Of a stretch of 64,000 nt of DNA, positions 8,238 to 17,246 are shown one piece after another. The stretch lies in the NCBI GenBank assembly GCA_002796995.1, contig PEKW01000007.1:1-64000 (forward strand), given 5' to 3'. A program made the position numbers and the translations under genes. Under the pieces are notes generated by a model that saw only the letters and a program-made list of their open reading frames with translations, was not told the origin of the DNA and did not search any database. Numbering within the stretch: the stretch's first letter is position 1; every line of letters begins with the position of its first letter. The stretch comes from Rhizobium sp. Its GTDB lineage: Bacteria > Pseudomonadota > Alphaproteobacteria > Rhizobiales > Rhizobiaceae.

Positions 8238-8384
8238 GGACTGCCTTCTGGGGGAGAATCAACTCGGGTTGGCGCTATTAACACTCCGTTAGGGTTAACA
8301 GATTATTGCTTGAGTGGAGGTTGCGCCGCCTTCGTCCGCCGGGACGCGGCCGCGGCGCCGGCAAACCGATCCAGGATAAGCGAC

Positions 8385-9212
8385 ATGGCTCTTCGGCAGA
8401 CTTCGACACGTCATCGCATCGGCTTCTTCGGCAGCGTCTGCCTGCTGGTCGCCACGGCAGCACTCGGCGGCTGCTCGACGACGAAGAAGGAACTGACGAC
8501 GGGTTCTATCCCCCGGCTGTCGAAGCCGGTCGAAAACATGACCGCACCGGAACTGACGCGCGCCGCCGACAGCATCGGCTCCGCCTATGCGCGCAACCCG
8601 AAGGACCGCAACAACGGCCTCGCCTACGCCAATATCCTGATGATGACCGGGCGCAACTCCCAGGCCCTCGCCGTGATGCAGCAGGTGGCGATCGCCCACC
8701 CGGCCGACCGCGAAGTGCTCTCCGCCTTCGGCAAGGCGCAGGCCGCCGCCGGCCAGCTGGAGCAGGCGCTGGCGACCATCGGACGGGCGCAAACCCCCGA
8801 CCGCCCCGACTGGCGCCTCTATTCGGCCGAAGGTGCGGTGCTCGACCAGCTCGGCCGTTCGTCGGAAGCCCGCGACCGCTATCGCATGGCGCTGGATCTG
8901 AAGCCGAACGATCCGACGATCCTGTCCAATCTCGGCATGTCCTACGTGCTGGGCGGGGACCTGAGAACCGCCGAGACCTATCTCAAGTCGGCCTCGCAGC
9001 AGCCCGGCGCCGACAGCCGCGTACGCCAGAACCTGGCGCTTGTGGTCGGCCTGCAGGGGCGCTTCCCCGAGGCCGAGCAGATCGCCCGCCAGGAACTAGA
9101 CCCGCAGCAGGCCGACGCGAACGTCGCCTATCTGCGCTCGATGATGAGCCAGCAGAATTCCTGGAAGCAGCTGGCCGCCAAGGACAGCAAGAAAGACCAG
9201 AACACCAACTGA
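8385..9212 (+). CDS. tadD: TadD, TPR lipoprotein of the Flp/Tad pilus
   Basis: A 275-residue lipoprotein. The signal sequence ends in the lipobox LGGC with Cys30 as the lipidated residue. The rest is a series of tetratricopeptide repeats, for example around residues 140-200 (YRMALDLKPNDPTILSNLG). TadD is needed for outer-membrane secretin assembly in Tad systems. The true start is the ATG at 8385; the same frame stays open far upstream opposite the aminopeptidase gene, but that is a shadow. It is separated from the main cpa operon and converges on a LysE-family gene. Confidence 0.85.
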   Translation: MALRQTSTRHRIGFFGSVCLLVATAALGGCSTTKKELTTGSIPRLSKPVENMTAPELTRAADSIGSAYARNPKDRNNGLAYANILMMTGRNSQALAVMQQVAIAHPADREVLSAFGKAQAAAGQLEQALATIGRAQTPDRPDWRLYSAEGAVLDQLGRSSEARDRYRMALDLKPNDPTILSNLGMSYVLGGDLRTAETYLKSASQQPGADSRVRQNLALVVGLQGRFPEAEQIARQELDPQQADANVAYLRSMMSQQNSWKQLAAKDSKKDQNTN

Positions 9213-9255
9213 GACCTGGTCGATATCCGTCAGCGACGCGGCCCGACGGCTACCG

Positions 9256-9900
9256 TCAGACCGGACGCATCCTGACCGCATCGAGGATCAGCCGCACGCC
9301 GAGCCCGACCAGCACCGCACCGGCAATGCGGTCGACGATGTGCTTGGCCCGGCCATAGGCGGCGCGCGGCCGCTCGGCTGAAAAGACCAAAGCCACCAGC
9401 GCATACCATCCCGCCTCGACGACGAAGACACCGAGCGGCAGCGCCGTGAACAGCCAGCGTTCCGGCGCGGCCGGCAGGAAGGCGGCGAAGATGCTGCCAT
9501 AGACGAGCGCGGTCTTCGGATTGCTGAGCTGGGTGGCAAGGCCGACGGCAAGGCTCTTCCAGGCGGCCGTATCCCGATCCGTGTCCCCTGCCCGCTCCGG
9601 CGGCAGGGGCAGGCTCGCGCCGCGCCAGATGCGCAGGCCGAGATAGGCGAGATAGGCCCCGCCGAGCAGCTTGAACAGAAGATAAGCCCATTCGACCCGA
9701 ACCAGCAGCGCATGAAGGCCGGCGAGCGCCAGAAGGGCGAAGATCGCCCCGCCGATGCCCATGCCGAGCGCGGCGGCAAGGCCGGCCTTGCGCGAACGGA
9801 TGATCGCGGTGTGGGAGACGAGCACGAAGCTCGGCCCCGGGCTCATGGCCCCGATCAGGACGGTGCCGACGATGCTGAGCAGGATTGCGATGGACGACAT
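9256..9900 (-). CDS. LysE family translocator
   Basis: A 214-residue membrane exporter. The MSPGPSFVLVSHT motif near residues 19-31 and the LSNPKTALVYGS motif mid-protein are both diagnostic for LysE/RhtB proteins, and about six hydrophobic segments can be traced. It lies between tadD and tadC but has no evident link to the pilus. It runs in the same direction as tadC, with a gap of 142 bases. The substrate is unknown. Confidence 0.88.
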   Translation of the reverse strand: MSSIAILLSIVGTVLIGAMSPGPSFVLVSHTAIIRSRKAGLAAALGMGIGGAIFALLALAGLHALLVRVEWAYLLFKLLGGAYLAYLGLRIWRGASLPLPPERAGDTDRDTAAWKSLAVGLATQLSNPKTALVYGSIFAAFLPAAPERWLFTALPLGVFVVEAGWYALVALVFSAERPRAAYGRAKHIVDRIAGAVLVGLGVRLILDAVRMRPV

Positions 9901-10042
9901 GCGGATCTCCGTTCCCCAAAGCCGCGCGCGACGCGGCGCGGCGCCAGCCGGACCCGCATCGTAGGATGACGACAGCCAGGCGCGGTCGCCGAGTGTTAGC
10001 CGACGCGGTCGCCGGCGGCAATCGGGCGCGGATTATGGAATA

Positions 10043-11026
10043 CTAGAAGCGGTCGGAGACCTGGATGCCGGCCGGTCCGAGGATGACCGCGACGAGCACG
10101 GGCAGGAAGAACAGGATCATCGGCACGGTGAGCTTCGGCGGCAGGGCGGCGGCCTTCTTCTCGGCCTCGTTCATGCGCTCGTCGCGACCCTCCTGGGCCA
10201 GCACGCGCAGCGCCTGGGAAATCGGCGTGCCGTAGCGCTCAGCCTGGATCAGCGCCTGGGTCACGGCCTTGACGCCATCGAGCTGGGTGCGGTTGCCGAG
10301 GTTTTCGAGCGCCGTGCGACGGTCCTGCAGGAAGGAAAGCTCGGCCGTGGTCAGCACCATTTCCTCGGCCAGTTCGGTCGACTGGGTGGCGATTTCCTCG
10401 GCGACGCGGCGCATGGCGGCCTCGATCGAGATGCCCGATTCGACGCAGATCAGCATGAGGTCGAGCGCATCCGGCCAGGCGCGGCGGATCGAATGCTGGC
10501 GCTTCTTCATGCGGTTGGTGACGTAGATATTGGGCAGGTAGAAGCCGACATAGCCGCCGACGATGGTCACCAGCAGCCGGACGGGGAAGGCCTTTTCGGC
10601 CATGTTGCCGAGGCCGAAGATCCACACCGCGGTGAGCGTCAGGGTCAGGAAGGGCAGGAGGAAGCGCGCCAGCAGGAAGATGTTGAGCGCGTTCTGCGAG
10701 CGGAAGCCGGCGGCCTTGAGCTTGTCCATCGTCGCGTCGTCGACCAGCGCCTGGCGCAGGTTGAACTTCTCGACGATCTGGCGGACCGAGCGGTTGTTGC
10801 TGGCGCGCAGGCTGGTCTTGCCATGCGTGCCCTCGGCGTTGAGGCGGGTCCGCTCGCGGGCGCGGATGAGATCGCGCTCGGTCGACACTGCCTTCATGCG
10901 CTTGTTGAGGTCGCCGCGTTCCATATAGGGGATGGCGATCGTGTAGAGCGTCGCGAACACCGCGATCGCAACGAGCGCGGCGACCACCATGGCGGGGTCG
11001 GTCAGTCTTGCGGCGAGCTGCTCCAT
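10043..11026 (-). CDS. tadC: TadC, inner-membrane platform protein of the Tad pilus
   Basis: A 327-residue protein with the type II secretion GspF domain. An N-terminal membrane segment is followed by a basic cytoplasmic region, two mid-protein helices, the conserved cytoplasmic block (ESGISIEAAMRRVAEE) and a C-terminal helix (MILFFLPVLVAVILG). It pairs with TadB to form the platform driven by the CpaF ATPase. The gene follows tadB after 12 bases and has AGGAAGGGA as its ribosome binding site. It is the last gene of the operon. Confidence 0.92.
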   Translation of the reverse strand: MEQLAARLTDPAMVVAALVAIAVFATLYTIAIPYMERGDLNKRMKAVSTERDLIRARERTRLNAEGTHGKTSLRASNNRSVRQIVEKFNLRQALVDDATMDKLKAAGFRSQNALNIFLLARFLLPFLTLTLTAVWIFGLGNMAEKAFPVRLLVTIVGGYVGFYLPNIYVTNRMKKRQHSIRRAWPDALDLMLICVESGISIEAAMRRVAEEIATQSTELAEEMVLTTAELSFLQDRRTALENLGNRTQLDGVKAVTQALIQAERYGTPISQALRVLAQEGRDERMNEAEKKAAALPPKLTVPMILFFLPVLVAVILGPAGIQVSDRF

Positions 11027-11038
11027 GACGGTCCCTTC

Positions 11039-12052
11039 CTAGATGTCGAACTGGATCATGTTGCGCATGACGAGGATGCCGATCGACATCCACACGCCGG
11101 AGGCGCCGAGGATCAGGTGTCCGCGCGGATCGGTGAAGAGGATCATGATGTAGTTCGGCGAGGTCATGTAGACGAGAAAAGCGACGATGAACGGCAGGGC
11201 GCCGATGATGGCGGCCGAGGCCTTGGCTTCCATCGACAGCGCCTGGACCTTGGATCGCATCTTCTTGCGGTCACGCAGGACGCGCGACAGGTTCGACAGC
11301 GATTCCGACAGGTTGCCGCCGGCCTGGGCCTGGATGGCGATGACGATGGCGAAGAAATTCACTTCCGAGAGCGGCATGGTCAGCATCATGCGGGTGCAGG
11401 CCTCGGGCACGCTGAGGCCGACCTGCTGGGATTCGACGACGCGGCGGAATTCCGTCTTGACCGGATCCTGCCCGTCGGCGGCGATCAGGCGGAGCGCGTC
11501 GTTGAGCGGCAGGCCGGAGCGGATCGAGCGGACCATGACGTCGAGCGCATTGGGGAACTCGCCGAGAAACTTCTTCTGCCGCCGTCCGATCAGGAAGCCG
11601 AGGATCCAGCGCGGCACGCCGAAGCCGGCGACGAAGGCCATGCCGAGCGTCACGAGCAACGGCACGCCGCCCAAAAAGGCGAAGACCAGCACGACGAGAC
11701 CAAGCGCGACGCTGACGAGGTAATACTGGCTCGGCGTTGCCGTCAGCCCGGCCTGAACCAGCCGCGACTTCAGGCTGGCGCTGGCGATCTTCTTGTTCTT
11801 CTCTTCCTGCTTGCGCTCGATGTCCTTCAGCGAATCCTGGACCGATTTGCGCCGCTTGGAGATTTCCTGCACCCGGTCGCGGGCCGCCTTGACCTTCGCG
11901 GTGTCGGTTTCGGCGGCCTTCACCCGGCTGATGCGGGTGGCGGTCTTCTTCTCGACCTCGATGCGGGAATACAGGATCCCATAGGCGATGCCGGCCGTCG
12001 CGACGGCCGCAAGGGCGATGATGGCGAGCACCATGGGATCGAAACCGAACAT
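11039..12052 (-). CDS. tadB: TadB, inner-membrane platform protein of the Tad pilus
   Basis: A 337-residue GspF-domain protein. An N-terminal helix (MVLAIIALAAVATAG) is followed by a long charged coiled-coil-like stretch, two helices, the cytoplasmic block RSIRSGLPLNDALRL and a C-terminal helix pair. The start at 12052 (MFGFDPM) lies five bases after the cpaF stop, which suggests translational coupling. The frame stays open upstream inside cpaF, but that part is shadow. Confidence 0.92.
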   Translation of the reverse strand: MFGFDPMVLAIIALAAVATAGIAYGILYSRIEVEKKTATRISRVKAAETDTAKVKAARDRVQEISKRRKSVQDSLKDIERKQEEKNKKIASASLKSRLVQAGLTATPSQYYLVSVALGLVVLVFAFLGGVPLLVTLGMAFVAGFGVPRWILGFLIGRRQKKFLGEFPNALDVMVRSIRSGLPLNDALRLIAADGQDPVKTEFRRVVESQQVGLSVPEACTRMMLTMPLSEVNFFAIVIAIQAQAGGNLSESLSNLSRVLRDRKKMRSKVQALSMEAKASAAIIGALPFIVAFLVYMTSPNYIMILFTDPRGHLILGASGVWMSIGILVMRNMIQFDI

Positions 12053-12057
12053 CGCGC

Positions 12058-13554
12058 CTAGATCTCCTTGTTGTTCTTTTCCATGGCGTCGAGCGCGGCC
12101 GCGAGGCGGCGCTCTTCGTTGTAGTAACGCGCCCGGTCCCAGAAATGCGGCTTGCCGATGCCGGTCGAGACATGCCGGCCGATGATCTTGCCGTTGAGGT
12201 CCTCGCCGTCCATCTCGTAGCGCATCAGGTCCTGGGTGACGATGACGTCGCCTTCCATGCCGATCACCTCGGTAATGTGGGTGATGCGGCGCGAACCGTC
12301 GCGCAGGCGGGCGGCCTGGATGATGACGTCGATGGAACCGGAGATGATCTCGCGCACGGTCTTGGCCGGCAGCGAGAAGCCACCCATGGCGATCATCGAT
12401 TCCATACGGCTCAGGCATTCGCGGGGCGTGTTGGCGTGGATCGTGCCCATGGAGCCGTCGTGGCCGGTGTTCATCGCCTGGAGAAGGTCGAAGACCTCCG
12501 GTCCGCGCACTTCGCCGACGATGATGCGTTCGGGGCGCATACGCAGGCAGTTCTTGACGAGGTCGCGCATGGTGATCTCGCCCTCGCCTTCGATGTTCGG
12601 CGGGCGGGTTTCGAGGCGCACCACATGCGGCTGCTGCAGCTGCAGTTCCGCGGTGTCCTCGCAGGTGATGACGCGCTCTTCCTTGTCGATATAGCCGGTG
12701 AGGCAGTTGAGCAGCGTCGTCTTACCCGAGCCGGTACCGCCGGAGATGACGACGTTGCAGCGGACGCGGCCGATGATCTGCAGGACCTGCGCGCCTTCCG
12801 GCGTGATCGCGCCGAACTTGACCAGCTGGTCGAGGTTGAGCTTGTCCTTCTTGAACTTACGAATGGTCAGCGCCGGGCCATCGATGGCAAGCGGCGGGGC
12901 GATGACGTTGACGCGGCTGCCGTCGGGAAGGCGCGCGTCGCAGATCGGCGAGCTTTCGTCGACGCGGCGGCCGACCTGGCTGACGATGCGCTGGCAGATC
13001 GACAGCAGCTGGGAATTGTCGCGGAAGCGGATTTCCGACTCGATCGTCTTGCCGTTGACTTCGATGAAGGTCTGGCCGGCACCGTTGACCATGATGTCGG
13101 CGATGTCGTCGCGCGCCAGCAGCGGTTCCAGCGGGCCGTAGCCGAGAACGTCGTTGCAGATGTCCTCGAGCAGTTCCTCCTGCTCGGAGATCGACATCGC
13201 GAAGTTCTTGATCGTGATGATGTCGTTGACGATGTCGCGGATTTCCTCGCGCGCGCTTTCGCCATCGAGCTTGGCGAGCTGCGAAAGGTCGATCGTGTCG
13301 ATCAGCGCCGAGAAGACCTGGCTCTTGGTGTCGTAGTAGTCCTGGGTGCGCGGCGGACGCTTGCGCGGACCGCCGGCAACGGGTGCCTGGAGCGGCGGCG
13401 GCGCCACCTGCTGACGCACCACCGGCTCTTCGCCGACCGGATCGAACGCGGGCGCACGCTGCGGCTGAACGGCAGCCGGCGGCGGAGCCGGAGAGACCGT
13501 TCCGGCCCCTGCCCCACCCTTGCCAAATCCTTCGCTTCCGCGTCTGCCAAACAT
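12058..13554 (-). CDS. cpaF: CpaF/TadA, pilus assembly ATPase
   Basis: A 498-residue secretion ATPase that powers Flp pilus assembly and probably retraction. The first 70 residues are proline-rich and likely disordered. The N-terminal domain follows, then Walker A GGTGSGKT at about residues 272-279, an Asp box (ITCEDTAELQ), Walker B around IIVGEVRG and the His box (GSMGTIHAN). Start choice: GTG at 13557 and ATG at 13554 are adjacent, and ATG is preferred. It sits between cpaE and tadB as in other alphaproteobacteria. Confidence 0.95.
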   Translation of the reverse strand: MFGRRGSEGFGKGGAGAGTVSPAPPPAAVQPQRAPAFDPVGEEPVVRQQVAPPPLQAPVAGGPRKRPPRTQDYYDTKSQVFSALIDTIDLSQLAKLDGESAREEIRDIVNDIITIKNFAMSISEQEELLEDICNDVLGYGPLEPLLARDDIADIMVNGAGQTFIEVNGKTIESEIRFRDNSQLLSICQRIVSQVGRRVDESSPICDARLPDGSRVNVIAPPLAIDGPALTIRKFKKDKLNLDQLVKFGAITPEGAQVLQIIGRVRCNVVISGGTGSGKTTLLNCLTGYIDKEERVITCEDTAELQLQQPHVVRLETRPPNIEGEGEITMRDLVKNCLRMRPERIIVGEVRGPEVFDLLQAMNTGHDGSMGTIHANTPRECLSRMESMIAMGGFSLPAKTVREIISGSIDVIIQAARLRDGSRRITHITEVIGMEGDVIVTQDLMRYEMDGEDLNGKIIGRHVSTGIGKPHFWDRARYYNEERRLAAALDAMEKNNKEI

Positions 13555-13582
13555 CACTGATTACCTGTTTCTGTCGAAGACA

Positions 13583-14872
13583 CTATTTCCGGCCGAGCAG
13601 TCCCAGCATCTTGCCGAGCCCGCCCTTCTTCGGCTTCTTCACCGTGGCGCGCCCGGTCACCAGATGGGCGATCTGGGCGAAGGTTTCCGCCATCGGCGAT
13701 TTCGCGTCGATTTCCGAGATCATCCGGCCGCTGTTGGCGGCGTTGCCGAACAGCGCCGCGTCGAAGGGAATGATGGCGGCCGGTTCGATTTCCAGCGGCT
13801 CGAAGAAGTCCTGCGGGGCGATTTCCGGACGCTTCGGCATGCCGACCTGGTTGAGCAGCAGATGCGGCGCCTTGTCGTTCGGCCTCAACTTCTTCAGCGC
13901 GTCGAGCATGTTCTTGGCGTTGCGCAGGTTGGCGAGATCCGGCGCGCAGGTGATGACCACCTCGTCGGCCTCGGACAGCACCGCCCGCGTCCAGTCGGAC
14001 CAGGCATGCGGCACGTCGAGCACGGTGACCGGCGCGGAGCGCTGCAGCAGCTCGAGCAGCGGCTGGAAGGTGCCGCGATCGAAGTCGTAGGGACGGTCCA
14101 GCAGCGACGGCGCGGCGAGCAGCGACAGGTTCTGCGAGCAGGTGGTCAGCAGGCGGTCGAGGAAGACCTCGTCCAGCCGGTCCGGCGAAAAGACGGCCTC
14201 GGCGATGCCCTGGGCCGGATCCTGGTCGAAGTCGATATTAGCGGTGCCGTAGGCGAGGTCGAGATCGGCGAGGATGGTCTCGGTGGAGAACAGGCTGGAA
14301 ATGCCGAAGGCGCAGTTGTGCGCGATGGTCGAGGAACCGACGCCGCCCTTGGCGCCGATGAAGGCGATGGTTCGGCCAAGCGGCTCGGATTCCGGATCGA
14401 CGAAGATCGCCGATATGGCGGCCATCACCTCGGCCATGCCGACCGGCGCGACGATGTATTCGGAAATGCCGTTGCGGATCAGCTCGCGATAGAGCGCGAT
14501 GTCGTTGTGGCGGCCGATGACGATGACGCGCGAACTCGGGTCGCAGACTTCGGCGAGCGGCGCCAGTTCCTGCAAAAGGGTCTGCGGGGTCGCCTCGGTC
14601 TCGAGGATGATCAGGTTGGGCGTCGGCGTCGAGGAGAACATGGCGGCCGCCGCGGCGATGTTGCCGCCGGTGATCCGCATGCTGACCTTGGCCATGCGCC
14701 GGTCCTGGCTGCATTGCTCCATCACGCGCTGCACGCTCTGCGAGACGCAGAAGGCATGCACCGAGATGCGCGGCAGGGGCCGCAGGCTTTCGAGATCGCC
14801 GCTGGCCACCCTGCCCTCGGGAGGCATGTCGTCTGCCGACCTCGTGTCGAATTCGTAGTCGATCGCACTCAT
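13583..14872 (-). CDS. cpaE: CpaE/TadZ, ParA/MinD-like pilus localisation protein
   Basis: A 429-residue protein. An N-terminal receiver-like domain (about residues 60-160) is followed by a MinD/ParA-type ATPase domain. The P-loop reads AKGGVGSST, so the usual lysine after GGVG is serine; such atypical Walker motifs are known in TadZ/CpaE proteins. CpaE directs the pilus machinery to a cell pole. The ATG at 14872 has AGGATGAAAGC upstream. The C-terminus is basic and glycine-rich. Confidence 0.92.
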   Translation of the reverse strand: MSAIDYEFDTRSADDMPPEGRVASGDLESLRPLPRISVHAFCVSQSVQRVMEQCSQDRRMAKVSMRITGGNIAAAAAMFSSTPTPNLIILETEATPQTLLQELAPLAEVCDPSSRVIVIGRHNDIALYRELIRNGISEYIVAPVGMAEVMAAISAIFVDPESEPLGRTIAFIGAKGGVGSSTIAHNCAFGISSLFSTETILADLDLAYGTANIDFDQDPAQGIAEAVFSPDRLDEVFLDRLLTTCSQNLSLLAAPSLLDRPYDFDRGTFQPLLELLQRSAPVTVLDVPHAWSDWTRAVLSEADEVVITCAPDLANLRNAKNMLDALKKLRPNDKAPHLLLNQVGMPKRPEIAPQDFFEPLEIEPAAIIPFDAALFGNAANSGRMISEIDAKSPMAETFAQIAHLVTGRATVKKPKKGGLGKMLGLLGRK

Positions 14873-14905
14873 GCTTTCATCCTGCCTTCGAATGGCTCCG
14901 CCATC

Positions 14906-15646
14906 CTAGTTCGTCGAGGGATTCTTGCCTGCGCGATAGAGCCCGATGACCGTCGAGCGCCGCGTGGCATCGATCGGTGCCTGGGCGCGCGGGGTCACGA
15001 GATCCATCGGATTGGCGATCTGCGCGGCCAGATTGGCCTGGGTGGCGCAGCCGAAATTCTGCCAGTTCTTGTTGGCGAAGGTATTGTCCTGAAGGTCTTC
15101 CGGCCAATTGCCGCACTGGTTGGTCACGGCGGTGATGGCCACGTAGCTCAGCCGCACCGGTGCCGCGTCGCCGCTGGCGCCGGCCTGGTAGCTCGTCTCG
15201 ATGATGCGGGGGCCCGGCACGCCGCGGCGGATGAGCGCCTCGCGGATCTGCTTGCGCATGTGGGAGGCGGCGGCGGAATTGGGCGAACCCTGAGGGATCA
15301 GGATCTGTATCGTGCCGGAAGAGCTCGAGAGATAGTCGGCGGCAAAGCCGCCAACCGCATCCGACATGCCGATCGTCAACTCGCGATCGCCGGAAGCGAT
15401 CGGCATGTCCAGCGTGTGCTCGACCTCGGTCAGCGTAATCGGGTGGCGGGTGCGATAATCGTCCGGGATCGAGCCGGTCGTCAGGTCGTCGCGATTGGTG
15501 CCGCAGCCCGACAGCACAACCGTCGCGCCGAGAATAGTCGCGGCAAGTGCCGCCCGGGCAAAACGCGGCGCGGCGAAGATCGATCTCTTGACGGGCATGG
15601 TGCTGCGGCTTTCGCTGTTGCCGGGAGAGGTCTCGTGCTTGTTCAT
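14906..15646 (-). CDS. cpaD: CpaD, pilus assembly lipoprotein
   Basis: A 246-residue CpaD-family protein. A basic N-terminus is followed by a hydrophobic helix and the lipobox VLSGC, with Cys48 lipidated. The mature region has the usual DDYRTRHPITL motif and the FGCATQANLAAQIANP motif near the end. It is thought to act with the CpaC secretin in the outer membrane. The ATG at 15646 is preceded by GGGGAGG at good spacing; the GTG at 15664 overlapping the cpaC stop is less likely. Confidence 0.92.
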   Translation of the reverse strand: MNKHETSPGNSESRSTMPVKRSIFAAPRFARAALAATILGATVVLSGCGTNRDDLTTGSIPDDYRTRHPITLTEVEHTLDMPIASGDRELTIGMSDAVGGFAADYLSSSSGTIQILIPQGSPNSAAASHMRKQIREALIRRGVPGPRIIETSYQAGASGDAAPVRLSYVAITAVTNQCGNWPEDLQDNTFANKNWQNFGCATQANLAAQIANPMDLVTPRAQAPIDATRRSTVIGLYRAGKNPSTN

Positions 15647-15660
15647 CTTGGCCTCCCCAC

Positions 15661-17235
15661 TCACTTGTAGATGAACCCGACGGCGCCGTGGTAACGGCCG
15701 GAGGCATCCGCCTCGCGTCGGCCGTAGACCTTGTTGACCTTGTTCAGGAAGAAGGTCGCCGCGTCGTTTTCGGGATTGAAGTTGTCATCGGGCCGCTGCA
15801 GCTGGTTGCGCGCCACCGGCCGCACCAGATACGGCGTGGCGATGATGACCAGTTCGGTCTCGTTGCGCTGGAAGTCCTTGCTGCGGAAGAGCGTACCGAG
15901 GATCGGCACCTTGGCGAGGCCCGGGACACCGGACATGGCTTGGCGGATATTGTCCTGGACGAGACCGGCGATGACGATCGAGCCGCCCGACGGCAGTTCG
16001 ACCGTGGTCGAGGCTTCGCGCTTGCGGATCGACATGTAGGTCGAGCCGGGGATGCCGTTCGACGTGTTGCCGGTGACGGCCGAGCCTTCCCAGGTCGGTT
16101 CCGACACGTTGGTTTCGATCTTCAGGCTGATGCGGCCCGGCGCCAGGACGACCGGGCGGAAATTGAGCTCGATGCCGTAGTTGACGGTTTCGGTGGTGCG
16201 GGTGACGGACGGCACACCGGTGTCGCTGTCGTAGGCGATCTCCTGCTCGGCGGCCAGGCGGAACTCGCCGCCGACGTAGAACTTGGCCTGCTCGCCGGAG
16301 ATGGCAGTCAGGCTGGGCTCGGCCAGCGTGCGCATGACGCCGGCCTGTTCCATGGCGTTGATGTAACTGCTGACCGTATAGCCCGCGATCGAGCCCACCG
16401 CGGTGGGCAGGACGCCGCCGAGCGCATTGGTGACGCCGACGGCGTTGCCGAGGTTCGACGGGTTCTGGAAGGTGATGCCGCTCGAGCCGTCCGAGACGCG
16501 GCCGTTGAAGCCGAGCTGCTTCAGCACCTGGCGGCTCACTTCGGCAACCGTGACCTTGAGCGAGACCTGGTCCTCGCCTTCGATGGTCAAGAGGTTGACG
16601 ATCGAGGAGACCTGGCGCTCTTCGGCGAAGATCGCGACGTCGCCGCCATTGTCGCCACCGGAGGCGGTTTCGTTGCGCGTGGTCGCCTCGCCGCCCTTGA
16701 GGAAGGCGGAGGCGAGGCTTTCGGCGCGGGCCGCGTCCTGGGGCGTGCGCACCGATCCGGTCAGCACGATGTTGTCGGAGACGATCTCGACGGTGATGTC
16801 CGATTCGGGGATGAAGCGGCGGAGATTGGTCTCGAGGCCAGCGATGTCGCGCTCGATCTCGATGTCGAGGCTGACGATTTCCTCGCCATTCTCGCCGAAG
16901 ATGAAGATGTTGGTCTGACCGACGGCCTTGCCGAAGAGGTAGATGCGGCGCGAGGTGCGGGTGACGGCATCGGCCATTTCCGGGTCGGCGACGAGAATGT
17001 CGTGGGCATCCTGCGGCAAATCGACGACCAGTGCCTTGTTGAGACCGAGCTTGACGGTACGGCGGGCGCCGGGGCCGGCCTCGGCGATGCGCAGCACGCT
17101 CTGGCTCGCCGCGGCTTCCGCGTCCGGGACTGCCAGGAAATGCGGCACATAGCCGCTCGGCATGCCCGAACAGGCAAGGCCCAGGGCCAGGGTTGCGGCG
17201 ATCGACGAGCGGAATTTCTGTTTCAAGCTGTTCAT
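15661..17235 (-). CDS. cpaC: CpaC/RcpA, outer-membrane secretin of the Tad pilus
   Basis: A 524-residue secretin. An N-terminal signal peptide (MNSLKQKFRSSIAATLALG) is followed by the pilus-assembly N domain (about residues 55-125), a BON-like segment and the secretin domain, with the conserved VPGLAKVPILGTLF near the C-terminus. It forms the outer-membrane pore. Start choice: ATG 17235 has GGGG just upstream, while ATG 17250 would overlap the cpaB stop as ATGA. The N domain is duplicated as a separate gene at 19582. Confidence 0.92.
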   Translation of the reverse strand: MNSLKQKFRSSIAATLALGLACSGMPSGYVPHFLAVPDAEAAASQSVLRIAEAGPGARRTVKLGLNKALVVDLPQDAHDILVADPEMADAVTRTSRRIYLFGKAVGQTNIFIFGENGEEIVSLDIEIERDIAGLETNLRRFIPESDITVEIVSDNIVLTGSVRTPQDAARAESLASAFLKGGEATTRNETASGGDNGGDVAIFAEERQVSSIVNLLTIEGEDQVSLKVTVAEVSRQVLKQLGFNGRVSDGSSGITFQNPSNLGNAVGVTNALGGVLPTAVGSIAGYTVSSYINAMEQAGVMRTLAEPSLTAISGEQAKFYVGGEFRLAAEQEIAYDSDTGVPSVTRTTETVNYGIELNFRPVVLAPGRISLKIETNVSEPTWEGSAVTGNTSNGIPGSTYMSIRKREASTTVELPSGGSIVIAGLVQDNIRQAMSGVPGLAKVPILGTLFRSKDFQRNETELVIIATPYLVRPVARNQLQRPDDNFNPENDAATFFLNKVNKVYGRREADASGRYHGAVGFIYK

Positions 17236-17246
17236 GACATCCCCGC

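Noticed and set aside
6915-8384. Plus-strand extension of the tadD frame (490 codons)
   Set aside because: It is antisense to the M17 aminopeptidase. The lipoprotein signal at 8385 fixes the real start.
12145-13560. 471-residue plus-strand frame opposite cpaF
   Set aside because: It is a shadow of a strongly conserved ATPase gene; no motif of its own.
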